From assembly GCA_002453155.1 (NCBI GenBank), contig DKGG01000015.1, positions 1 through 20,930 on the forward strand: 20,930 bases of DNA, in the 5' to 3' direction. The notes beneath the pieces are model-generated. The model was not told the DNA's origin, searched no databases, and saw only the letters and a list, made by a program, of their open reading frames with translations. Origin of the DNA: Bdellovibrionaceae bacterium UBA6776 (GTDB taxonomy: Bacteria > Bdellovibrionota > Bdellovibrionia > Bdellovibrionales > UBA1609). Positions 1 to 6,297 of the stretch are shown one piece after another (positions within the stretch are counted from its first letter, which is position 1; every line of letters begins with the position of its first letter). The position numbers and the translations under genes are program-made.

Positions 1-60
1 TGGAGAGAGACAGGCTTCCAGTGCTACAGACCTCCAGCATGTGATATCCTCGAGTAAACC

Positions 61-87
61 TTAAGAAAACAGGGAGTGTTTTCTTAA
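61..87. terminator. Perfect AT-rich hairpin, possible weak terminator or operator
   Basis: An 11-base stem (TTAAGAAAACA at 61-71 pairing with TGTTTTCTTAA at 77-87) encloses the 5-base loop GGGAG. The pairing is perfect but AT-rich and there is no long T tract outside the stem, so a strong intrinsic terminator is doubtful. It directly follows the possible end of a left-hand gene (stops at 55-57 or 62-64), which would suit a termination role. A dyad operator is the alternative. Confidence 0.35.
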
Positions 88-193
88 TGAGACATTTGAA
101 TTCCGAAAATCTAATTGAGCGCCCCCTCGCTTATCGAACTCCTTTTCCAAGATCGAAAATCCATACTGCCAGACCCGCCCGTCCATGGACTCA

Positions 194-234
194 CAATCAT
201 TTTCCTTTCAGGAAAAACGCATCCTGCTTGATTG
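194..234. repeat. Folded repeat, copy 1 (double stem around a conserved core)
   Basis: The outer stem is CAATCA (194-199) with TGATTG (229-234). The inner hairpin is TTTCCT (201-206) with AGGAAA (210-215) around loop TTC. The 3' side of the inner hairpin runs into the 17-mer AAAACGCATCCTGCTTG (214-230), also found in copy 2 at 382-398. The stems differ in sequence between copies yet pair in each. Two copies are too few to prove selection for structure. Confidence 0.45.
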
Positions 235-294
235 AGATCTGTCCTTATGGATTGGCGAGTTTACGTCAGGAGGTCACTGAAGTTGAGAAGATTG

Positions 295-451
295 CCGTGC
301 GAAAGCTCTTATTCCCAAATCCAAGTTTCATAGAAGCGGACACGTTCTTCCATGAACTCTTCCAGCATTTGCCCTGTGGGCAAAACGCATCCTGCTTGCT
401 GGAGGTCCTTTTCTATGAAACTTGGATTTGGGAACAAAAGCTTATGCGCGG
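295..451. repeat. Long imperfect inverted repeat (snap-back), about 41-bp arms
   Basis: The arms 303-335 and 411-443 are reverse complements at 31 of 33 positions; weaker pairing continues outward to 295 and 451. The 75-base loop contains folded repeat copy 2. The structure lies immediately beyond the stop codon (458-460) of the App1-like gene, so it would form in that gene's 3' untranslated RNA. No T tract follows it, so it is not a standard intrinsic terminator. It could be a non-autonomous mobile-element relic, an RNA-stability element, or an inverted duplication. Confidence 0.7.
361..403. repeat. Folded repeat, copy 2 (double stem around a conserved core)
   Basis: The outer stem is TCCAGCA (361-367) with TGCTGGA (397-403). 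The inner hairpin is TTTGCCC (368-374) with GGGCAAA (378-384) around loop TGT. The shared core AAAACGCATCCTGCTTG is at 382-398. The architecture matches copy 1, with compensating base differences in both stems. This copy sits in the loop of the large inverted repeat 295-451. The 11-mer GACCTCCAGCA, present here on the minus strand, also occurs at 28-38 on the plus strand and may be a remnant of a third copy. Confidence 0.45.
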
Positions 452-457
452 AAAGTT

Positions 458-1537
458 CTAACGGTCTTCGTGAAGGTAGTCGATAAAATCGGCCACCCAA
501 GGTTCGCTCACACCTTGAAGCTCATACACACGGCCCTCCACCTCAGAAACCACCGGCCGAGGAGCCATTGAAAACTCAAAAGTTTTCGAAATCACTTCAC
601 TGTCTTTCAGCAAGGGAATCAAAATGTCCGCCGTCTGCTTCGAAAGTACCCTTCGCCGACTGAGATCATCCAAAGAAATTTCCACTTCATCCAAAGTGAA
701 CTCATAATTTTGAATCAAATCCCTGGCCACTTGAATCACTTGAACCTGCGACAAACGATGATCCTGAAACAAATCCACAGCAATCTGAAACGAGTTGCTG
801 GTGGCCACAACCCGACGACCAAACTTCACATAATATTCGGCATCGGTGTCCGTCGCCAAATTGATATAAACTTTTTCCACAGGATCATTTTCAGGAATGG
901 ACTCCAGAAGTCGAAAGATCACATCCACTTGCGGACCTGTCACATTCAAAGTTTTCAAAATGTAGCGCGCATCTTTCTCCGAAAACCGCCGTGCGCACAA
1001 ATCGGAATAAAGAGAATAAATCACTTCATCGGCTTCACTGTCATCGCCCCACAAAACTTGGCGCACATTTTCCTTCAAGTGAAGACGCAGCTGCAGCAGA
1101 GCTTGAATTTTATAACCCACCTGCTGAGTCAGCCGCCGCCAGCGAGAAAAACTTAAATTCTTCAAATTGTCTTTAAAGAAAATCCCAAAGGGATAAATCC
1201 CATCCAAATTGAGCTTTTCATGGATTCGCTTTTCCAATTGGGGCGGAGAAGCCGTAATAAAATAAATGGGAAAGTCGCGCTTGTCCCTCTTTCGCTCCTG
1301 CCAATGGTTTCGAAGAGCCCGCACCAGCGAGGCCGTCCCTGGGACGTTTTTCTTTTGAAAAGCTTTCTCAACGGCCGTTCTCCACAGCCCCTGAAGGCTC
1401 TCAAAACGGGTGTCCAGGTAGGTCTTATCCAGATCCCAAACAAAAACCTCTTCCACCTCACGCTCCAGAGGGTCCGAAACATAGCGAAAAAGCACCACGT
1501 CTGCTGTAATCTCTGCTCTCGCTCTCCAATCTCCCAT
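458..1537 (-). CDS. HAD-fold phosphatase resembling the phosphatidate phosphatase App1 catalytic domain
   Basis: A 359-residue protein with no signal peptide or membrane segment. What is seen: a HAD motif I of DxDxT form (WDLDKT, D35/D37/T39), then ITASPPQLEKR near residues 94-104, which is like the S/T-rich second motif of the App1 (DUF2183) family, then YPFGIFFKDN near 115-124, and GDDSEADEVIY near 164-174, the acidic metal-binding motif. This order fits App1-type enzymes, which dephosphorylate phosphatidate to diacylglycerol; substrate here is inferred only. The C-terminal 170 residues match nothing I recognise. The ATG at 1537 is preceded by GAGG about five bases upstream. The gene diverges from the 1583 gene across 45 bases and its 3' end abuts a large inverted repeat. 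A different HAD hydrolase activity is the main alternative. Confidence 0.7.
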   Translation of the reverse strand: MGDWRARAEITADVVLFRYVSDPLEREVEEVFVWDLDKTYLDTRFESLQGLWRTAVEKAFQKKNVPGTASLVRALRNHWQERKRDKRDFPIYFITASPPQLEKRIHEKLNLDGIYPFGIFFKDNLKNLSFSRWRRLTQQVGYKIQALLQLRLHLKENVRQVLWGDDSEADEVIYSLYSDLCARRFSEKDARYILKTLNVTGPQVDVIFRLLESIPENDPVEKVYINLATDTDAEYYVKFGRRVVATSNSFQIAVDLFQDHRLSQVQVIQVARDLIQNYEFTLDEVEISLDDLSRRRVLSKQTADILIPLLKDSEVISKTFEFSMAPRPVVSEVEGRVYELQGVSEPWVADFIDYLHEDR

Positions 1538-1582
1538 TTTTCCCTCAATTTTAGAGTCCGATTGTGTTAGGTCCTACCTTCT

Positions 1583-2368
1583 ATGAGTTTGAAAGAGAAT
1601 TCCAAGACTGACAAGAAGCTTCCCATAAAACTGGGTGTGAAATGGTCTGAGCAATTTCCAGCTTTGATCTGGCGTGGATTTCATATTTCACCCACAAAAA
1701 ACTCCCACATCCAACCTCCAGTGATCCTGGACCACCTGACCTTTGCAGAGCTTTTGAAAGAGGTTCAAGGAAGTATCGATTCCATGACTTTCTTAAAGTC
1801 CATGGATTTCTTAAGAATGCTGGATTTGGATTTTGAAAAAGAAAAAAAATCCATGGAGGAAAATTTTGGCCAACGCTGGACCAAAGAGTCCGAAGAGCTG
1901 ATGGCCTGTTTCTCAAAAGCCCCCTTAGAATTTCAAATTTGGGCCGAAGATAAAAAATTGGCATTCAATGACTTGCGCCCCCTCCTCAGAGCAGACATTG
2001 CAAATATTGAAAAGCACCTTTCCACTCTAGGAAACGCATCACCGTCAAAAAGCACTGGAGTTCAACTTTTAGAACATCTTTGCGATGCCACCGACGATCA
2101 ACTTGCACGTCTTTCGTTGAGCGAAGATCTTTCCAGCTGGTCTGAATCTTTCTTTCACATTTTAAAACCTATGACGGCTCATAAAGACGAGCGTCGAAAG
2201 AATGCAGTGAAAGCCTGGCCTTGGCCGCAACGTATGCGTGGCGAGTGGAAGCGGCGAGGAGACCAAGCGGGATTGGACATTCAACTGACTTGTTTGAATC
2301 CCAAGGATTTAAAAGCGAAGTCCGAGAAGCTTTTGGCCTTTGCACAAAAGTGGGAGGACGAACTCTAG
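1583..2368 (+). CDS. Unknown protein, translationally coupled to the SPL-family gene
   Basis: I do not recognise this 261-residue protein. It has no signal peptide or membrane segment, is rich in charged residues and looks largely helical. One distinctive stretch near residues 110-130 contains WAEDKKL followed by NDLRPLL, a pattern that might belong to a small helical DNA- or protein-binding domain, but that is weak. Its TAG stop shares its last base with the GTG start of the next gene (TAGTG at 2366-2370), and the next gene's ribosome-binding site lies within its final codons, so the two proteins are very probably made together. A partner or accessory role for the radical SAM enzyme is inferred from this alone. 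The ATG at 1583 has only a weak upstream ribosome-binding site. Confidence 0.75.
   Translation: MSLKENSKTDKKLPIKLGVKWSEQFPALIWRGFHISPTKNSHIQPPVILDHLTFAELLKEVQGSIDSMTFLKSMDFLRMLDLDFEKEKKSMEENFGQRWTKESEELMACFSKAPLEFQIWAEDKKLAFNDLRPLLRADIANIEKHLSTLGNASPSKSTGVQLLEHLCDATDDQLARLSLSEDLSSWSESFFHILKPMTAHKDERRKNAVKAWPWPQRMRGEWKRRGDQAGLDIQLTCLNPKDLKAKSEKLLAFAQKWEDEL
2352..2357 (+). promoter_or_regulatory. Ribosome-binding site fixing the GTG start of the SPL-family gene
   Basis: GGGAGG ten bases before the GTG at 2368, inside the last codons of the preceding gene. It decides this start over an in-frame upstream TTG at 2221, which would extend the reading frame deep into the neighbouring gene. Confidence 0.7.
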
Positions 2369-3510
2369 TGGCACAAATTCCTTTGAATGAAAAATTTGAT
2401 GCCATTTATATCGATCGCGAAAGTCTTGGCAGCGATTTGGCGCAAAGAGTTTTTGAAATCTTTCCGAAGGAAATGATTCAAGTGGTGGACGAAACTCCTC
2501 TTAAAAATCTCCGCGGCCCTCTCAGCCCCAAAGAATTTTCCAAGAGCAAACGTCGACTCTTTGTCACTCCTTTCAAAGGGCATTTCTTTAAGCGCTGTCC
2601 CGGCTCTCGACCAGGGCTCATGTGCTGCAACTACTATGTTCTGAACTGGGGGCTTCAGTGCGATATGAACTGCTCCTATTGCTATTTGCAAAGTTTTATC
2701 AATTCTCCCCTCCTGACTTTGTACTCCAACTTGGATCAAGCCATCGAGGAGCTGAAAACCATCGGCAAAGATTTTTCCAATCAGAAACTTCGGGTGGGCA
2801 CCGGCGAAACTGTGGATTCCCTCAGTTTGGATGAATTGACTTTGTACTCTCGAAAACTGATCAACCTGTTCAAAGACTATCCCCAATGGATTTTGGAGTT
2901 TAAATCGAAGAGCGACCGGGTGGATCAGTTTTTAGACTGTGAACATGCAGGCAATGTGGTGGTCAGCTGGTCCGTCAATCCGGAAGCCGTTATCTCTGCA
3001 GAAGAGCACCTGACGGCAAGCCTTGAACAGCGCCTCAAAGCCGCAGAAAAATGTTTGAAGAAGGAATTCCAAGTCGCCTTTCATATGGATCCCATGATTT
3101 ACCACGAGAATTGGCAATCAAATTACGCACAATTGGTGGATGAGATCACTTCGCGTTTTCAACCAGAGCAGGTCAATGTGATATCCATTGGAGCCTTGCG
3201 TTTTCAACCGGAACAGCGACACATGATGAAAGAACGCTTTTCAAAAGACAGTTGGGTCAATCAGTCCGAAGTTTTCCGCAGTCGTGACGGAAAGCTACGT
3301 TATGATTCAGAGCTTCGAACAGAAATGTACAAATATGTTTTAGATCGCTTCCAAAAGCACTCCAAGGATTGGAAAATCTTTTTGTGCATGGAAACTCCAG
3401 AGACCTGGCTGGGCGCAGAAAAATCCAATCCCCATGGCGATGAAAAACTCAAAGAACTTTTCAAGCCGATCAAAATGCCAACAAAAGAAACGCAGCCAGA
3501 TTTGCAATAA
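2368..3510 (+). CDS. Radical SAM protein of the spore photoproduct lyase family
   Basis: A 380-residue protein starting at GTG 2368. The radical SAM cluster motif is C98-x3-C102-x2-C105 followed by YLQ, as in SplB (CxxxCxxCYLQ). Later segments such as LEFKSKSDRVDQFL, VVVSWSVNPE and HMDPMIYHENW follow the order seen in Bacillus SplB, so the assignment rests on several blocks. True SP lyase repairs the UV thymine dimer of spores and uses a hydrogen-donor cysteine (Cys141 in B. subtilis) about 44 residues after the cluster. The matching segment here reads VGTGETVDSLSLDELT and has no cysteine, so it is probably a relative with another reaction, perhaps nucleic-acid related. Extra cysteines C77, C86 and C87 precede the cluster. 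Its 3' end overlaps the convergent gene by 41 bases. Confidence 0.85.
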   Translation: MAQIPLNEKFDAIYIDRESLGSDLAQRVFEIFPKEMIQVVDETPLKNLRGPLSPKEFSKSKRRLFVTPFKGHFFKRCPGSRPGLMCCNYYVLNWGLQCDMNCSYCYLQSFINSPLLTLYSNLDQAIEELKTIGKDFSNQKLRVGTGETVDSLSLDELTLYSRKLINLFKDYPQWILEFKSKSDRVDQFLDCEHAGNVVVSWSVNPEAVISAEEHLTASLEQRLKAAEKCLKKEFQVAFHMDPMIYHENWQSNYAQLVDEITSRFQPEQVNVISIGALRFQPEQRHMMKERFSKDSWVNQSEVFRSRDGKLRYDSELRTEMYKYVLDRFQKHSKDWKIFLCMETPETWLGAEKSNPHGDEKLKELFKPIKMPTKETQPDLQ

Positions 3511-4417
3511 ATCCTAGCGATGTAATCAAAGGCTTTCTCTCCGCTTCCTGACGTTTCAGCTCTAGAATTCTTGGAGAAAGAAACTCCGGATCCACTGTGG
3601 CTTTCAATGACTCCTGGAGGGCAAAAGACTCCTTCAACCTTTTCATCTCTTTAGGAACTCGAACCAAAGATCCTTCTTCAATCAAACGAGGATCAATGGA
3701 TCGATCCAGGTCCACTTGGACCACATTTTTATTTACTGACACCACCCAGCCCTCAGCAATCACTTCGATTTGGCCATTTCCCATAAAGAGTGGTTTGAAG
3801 CTTTGGCTGATCAGCCGAATGACCTGAATTTGATCACCCACCTCCACTTGAGATTCCGCACCCACGTCCACTTTCAAACCCAATGCACTTCCCGCACGAA
3901 AAACCACTTCGTTGTTCAGTGCATCTTTCACCACAAATCCTTGATAAGGAAGACTTGCTAAAAAATCTCGCGCCAACTTTTTTATGAATGGTTCCAACTG
4001 CTGGTGTACGGGAATGGACGGTTGCAAAGGAAGACTTTTCTCCCAAAGGAGGCGACCATAATCTCCATCATAAACACGCATAGTGATTTTTTTGTCCTTA
4101 AGAACAGTTGTCATCAATGCGTGGGCATCAAGGACTTTTCCAAGAATAATGGCATCTGAGGGGCTGAGTTCCCCTCGGGGTTGAAACACGTCTTTCTGAA
4201 CCAAAAAGTTTTTGCTGGCAACCAGAAAACGTTGGTCTTTTGTGAGCCACTCTCGAAGTTGCCACCAGATTTTGTCGGCCTCATCCCGATATTCACTGGA
4301 GACTTGAATGGGAAAAACCGAAACTCGACGAATCAATTTGTGTTCCACCTGAGCATAGGAAATAGAGCCCAAGAACATCAGCACCAAGAGGGGGAAATTT
4401 ATGATGGCTTTTCGCAT
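3470..4417 (-). CDS. Exported FlgT/CsgG-like protein of unknown function
   Basis: A 315-residue protein with a clear Sec signal peptide (hydrophobic stretch at residues 7-20, likely cleavage after SYA at 22). The first half has the pattern of the CsgG/LpoB/FlgT-middle fold: a strand reading VFPIQV, a helix, RFLVASKNFL, then GKVLDAHALMTTVL. The second half (about 155-260) is rich in beta strands with VGDQIQVIRL and EEGSLVRVP, resembling the SH3-like C-terminal domain of FlgT. The similarity is structural in flavour and not proof of family. An odd feature is a hydrophobic C-terminus (LGFIANLAAFLLLAF) that could anchor or pack the protein. It is the last gene of the long minus-strand run, 42 bases after the DUF429 gene. 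The start has no good ribosome-binding site, though TATGAT just upstream could be a -10 element. Confidence 0.6.
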   Translation of the reverse strand: MRKAIINFPLLVLMFLGSISYAQVEHKLIRRVSVFPIQVSSEYRDEADKIWWQLREWLTKDQRFLVASKNFLVQKDVFQPRGELSPSDAIILGKVLDAHALMTTVLKDKKITMRVYDGDYGRLLWEKSLPLQPSIPVHQQLEPFIKKLARDFLASLPYQGFVVKDALNNEVVFRAGSALGLKVDVGAESQVEVGDQIQVIRLISQSFKPLFMGNGQIEVIAEGWVVSVNKNVVQVDLDRSIDPRLIEEGSLVRVPKEMKRLKESFALQESLKATVDPEFLSPRILELKRQEAERKPLITSLGFIANLAAFLLLAF

Positions 4418-4459
4418 AAAAACATCATAGCAGCACTCAGATCAGAAGAGCCACTCGAC

Positions 4460-5353
4460 CTAAGGCCATTTAAGCTTTTGTTTGGGAACCTCAATCCACC
4501 CTTCTTCTTTGGGATAGCCTCGAGGACGATTCTCCGTTTGCTTTTTGAATTTCATCAAGCCGGTCAAGGCCGCGATAAATGCATCGAAGGCATATTGATC
4601 TTCGATCAATATTTTTCGATCCTGCTCGTAGATGAATGCCAAATCTTTTTTCAAAAGGCCTTCGACAAAAAGGGCACGGCTCTCTGCGCCCCCTTCCCAA
4701 TGACGGTGAAGTCTTAACTTGGATTTTGGAAGTCCTAAAGACAATCCCATGCGCCAGAAGGATAGCTTTGGAGCCACTTCGATAAAATCTTCTTTGAGCC
4801 GACGTTGGATAAAATGCATTCGCGCCGTAATCGGCGCTCGATTTGCCCCCCCGGCCTGTTGCAAAGTGACCTTTTCTTCAAAATTTTCTTCCCAGTGAAG
4901 CTCCGTGCAACGTTCTGTGTAAGGAGTCATAAAACGAAAGGGACGCCGTTCTGAATTTTTGCGATGATAGTGACGGGTCATCCACTTCACCTCTGGCTCC
5001 CCACACTTCTCAAAACCCGGACACTTCAATCGACATTGAACACACTTGGGCCAAGTCAACGGAGCATCCACTGCGATGGACTCCAGATTTTTTCCCACGG
5101 CTTGGATCATTTTGTGGATCTGAAGATCCGCAGAAATCCCATCTTCATTTTGAATTTGATCCACCAAAGAGCTTAAAAATATTTTTTTGTGATCTGAAAA
5201 ATACTCCACGACGGCAAATCCCGTTTTGTCCGCTTTGCCGCCACTGAGAGAAAGACCTACGAATTGCTTTGAAGGGATGGATCCTGAATGTCGACCTTGA
5301 AGGGACTGTAGACTGGCCTCATACTGAGTGTTTGGAACCCTTCTTTTCGACAT
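4460..5353 (-). CDS. DUF429-like protein (RNase H-like fold), with a cysteine cluster
   Basis: A 297-residue soluble protein. Recognisable DUF429 elements are an N-terminal strand FVGLSLSGG (31-39), the block SIAVDAPLTWP (92-102) with its aspartate D96, and a late DAFIAALTGL helix. DUF429 proteins are predicted RNase H-like nucleases, but none of this group has a role I can state. Two oddities: the first strand usually carries an aspartate (GxD) and here reads GLS; and residues 104-117 form C-x2-C-x3-C-x5-C, which could bind a metal. The ATG at 5353 lies 97 bases inside the GHMP kinase gene, and no in-frame ATG, GTG or TTG exists between there and the conserved first strand, so the overlap seems real. 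The roughly 30 leading residues are probably not conserved. Confidence 0.65.
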   Translation of the reverse strand: MSKRRVPNTQYEASLQSLQGRHSGSIPSKQFVGLSLSGGKADKTGFAVVEYFSDHKKIFLSSLVDQIQNEDGISADLQIHKMIQAVGKNLESIAVDAPLTWPKCVQCRLKCPGFEKCGEPEVKWMTRHYHRKNSERRPFRFMTPYTERCTELHWEENFEEKVTLQQAGGANRAPITARMHFIQRRLKEDFIEVAPKLSFWRMGLSLGLPKSKLRLHRHWEGGAESRALFVEGLLKKDLAFIYEQDRKILIEDQYAFDAFIAALTGLMKFKKQTENRPRGYPKEEGWIEVPKQKLKWP

Positions 5354-6288
5354 GCTTCTTCAACGTCACCTTTCTGTTGAGGTGAACTCCAAACGGCCAC
5401 ACAGCCGCCGCCACCTGCTCCACAGATCTTAACAGCTTGAGCACCGGCTCTCAAAGAAACATCGGTCAATCGATCAATTTCAGGACTGGTGAAATGGCCG
5501 GAAAGCCTTTTGCGCGCAGAAAGTTCTCTTTGAAAAATTTCAGAAATTCCAGAGAGATTTCCTGATTTTACGTCCTTATAAAAATCTTCCGAAATTTCCT
5601 TGATTTCCGCCAAACACTTTAACGTTTCCTTATCACCATCAAAAATATTGCGAATCACAGACCAGTTGTTAATTCCTGAATGATGTGGACGTCCGGTGTA
5701 TACCAAAGACAAAGACTTTTCGATGTCCTCCAAGGACACGGGAAGGGATTCCACATTCATGGATCCAGGAATGTAGTGAATGGCATTGAGTCCCGACAAA
5801 TTTGCCGGAAAGTAATCTTGAGTGCCCGTGGGCTTTTTTAAGACTTGAGCTTCCACGTCTCGACTCAAAGCCACTTTTTCCAAATCACTCATTGGATGTC
5901 CGAAGGCTTCAGAGAAAACCTCTACCAATCCCATGGAAAGCGAGGAACTCCCACCAAGCCCTCCACCCACAGGGCTTTGTGATTTGGTTAGCACTTCAAA
6001 TCCTTTTTCTGGACGCCAATAAAGAACATGAGCCCGAATCAAATCCAATTCAGAATCTTTACAAGCTTCAAAATCACTTAAATTTGAAAAATCCTTTTGA
6101 TAATTCAAATCAGAAATATCAATGCGAATTTTGGAGTCCCCACGTACCTTGAGTTCAGCGTGAGTCAAAATATCAATACACAAATTGATGGTGACCGCTT
6201 GATCGACCATCAAATAAAGCGGCCAACAATCCAGGGTTCCCCCTGTAAAGTCCACGCGGGTCGGAGATTTCTTGATGTAGGTTTTCAT
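5257..6288 (-). CDS. GHMP-family sugar kinase (heptose/galactokinase-like)
   Basis: A 343-residue cytosolic kinase. It opens with SPTRVDFTGGTLD (8-20), the substrate-side motif of sugar kinases such as D-glycero-D-manno-heptose 7-phosphate kinase. The GHMP ATP-binding loop PVGGGLGGSSSLS is at 106-118, and the C-terminal glycine-rich motif KICGAGGGGC follows near 290-300, so all three family motifs are present and in order. The family phosphorylates small metabolites with ATP; a sugar or heptose substrate is favoured by the N-terminal motif but not proven. The ATG at 6288 follows the DUF4340 stop by nine bases, and the stop runs into the ribosome-binding site (TAAAGGGAATGGATG), so it is probably co-translated with the ABC cassette upstream. 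Its last 97 bases overlap the DUF429 gene. Confidence 0.85.
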   Translation of the reverse strand: MKTYIKKSPTRVDFTGGTLDCWPLYLMVDQAVTINLCIDILTHAELKVRGDSKIRIDISDLNYQKDFSNLSDFEACKDSELDLIRAHVLYWRPEKGFEVLTKSQSPVGGGLGGSSSLSMGLVEVFSEAFGHPMSDLEKVALSRDVEAQVLKKPTGTQDYFPANLSGLNAIHYIPGSMNVESLPVSLEDIEKSLSLVYTGRPHHSGINNWSVIRNIFDGDKETLKCLAEIKEISEDFYKDVKSGNLSGISEIFQRELSARKRLSGHFTSPEIDRLTDVSLRAGAQAVKICGAGGGGCVAVWSSPQQKGDVEEACRKEGFQTLSMRPVYSPFKVDIQDPSLQSNS

Positions 6289-6297
6289 CCATTCCCT

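Larger units (their letters stand above)
1..457. other. Intergenic region without a convincing gene, rich in repeats and hairpins
   Basis: No credible complete gene is seen in the first 457 bases. Open frames crossing it on either strand (for example 87-461 plus and 309-500 minus) run through inverted repeats, so the same peptide-like string appears on both strands, as expected of a palindrome rather than of a protein. Bases 1-64 could be the tail of a gene entering from the left: plus-strand stops fall at 42-44, 55-57 and 62-64 in the three frames, and nothing chooses between them. The rest holds a perfect small hairpin, two copies of a folded repeat and a large snap-back, listed separately. 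A degraded gene cannot be excluded. Confidence 0.6.

Noticed and set aside
194..451. Retron or integron attC-like array
   Set aside because: No reverse transcriptase or integrase is visible, and the attC-type GTTRRRY / RYYYAAC core pairs are not found at the expected places.
87..461. Plus-strand open frame of 124 codons at the left end
   Set aside because: It runs through the inverted repeat and both folded repeats, lacks a ribosome-binding site, and its peptide segments recur because of the palindrome.
309..500. Minus-strand open frame of 63 codons overlapping the App1-like gene end
   Set aside because: It overlaps a better supported gene and lies on the same palindrome; no domain or start signal supports it.
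2221..2367. TTG start that would lengthen the SPL-family protein by 49 residues
   Set aside because: It lies inside the upstream gene and lacks a ribosome-binding site, whereas GTG 2368 has GGGAGG and a stop-start overlap.
2365..2886. Minus-strand open frame of 173 codons opposite the SPL-family gene
   Set aside because: Antisense to the conserved radical SAM region, with no domain or start signal of its own.
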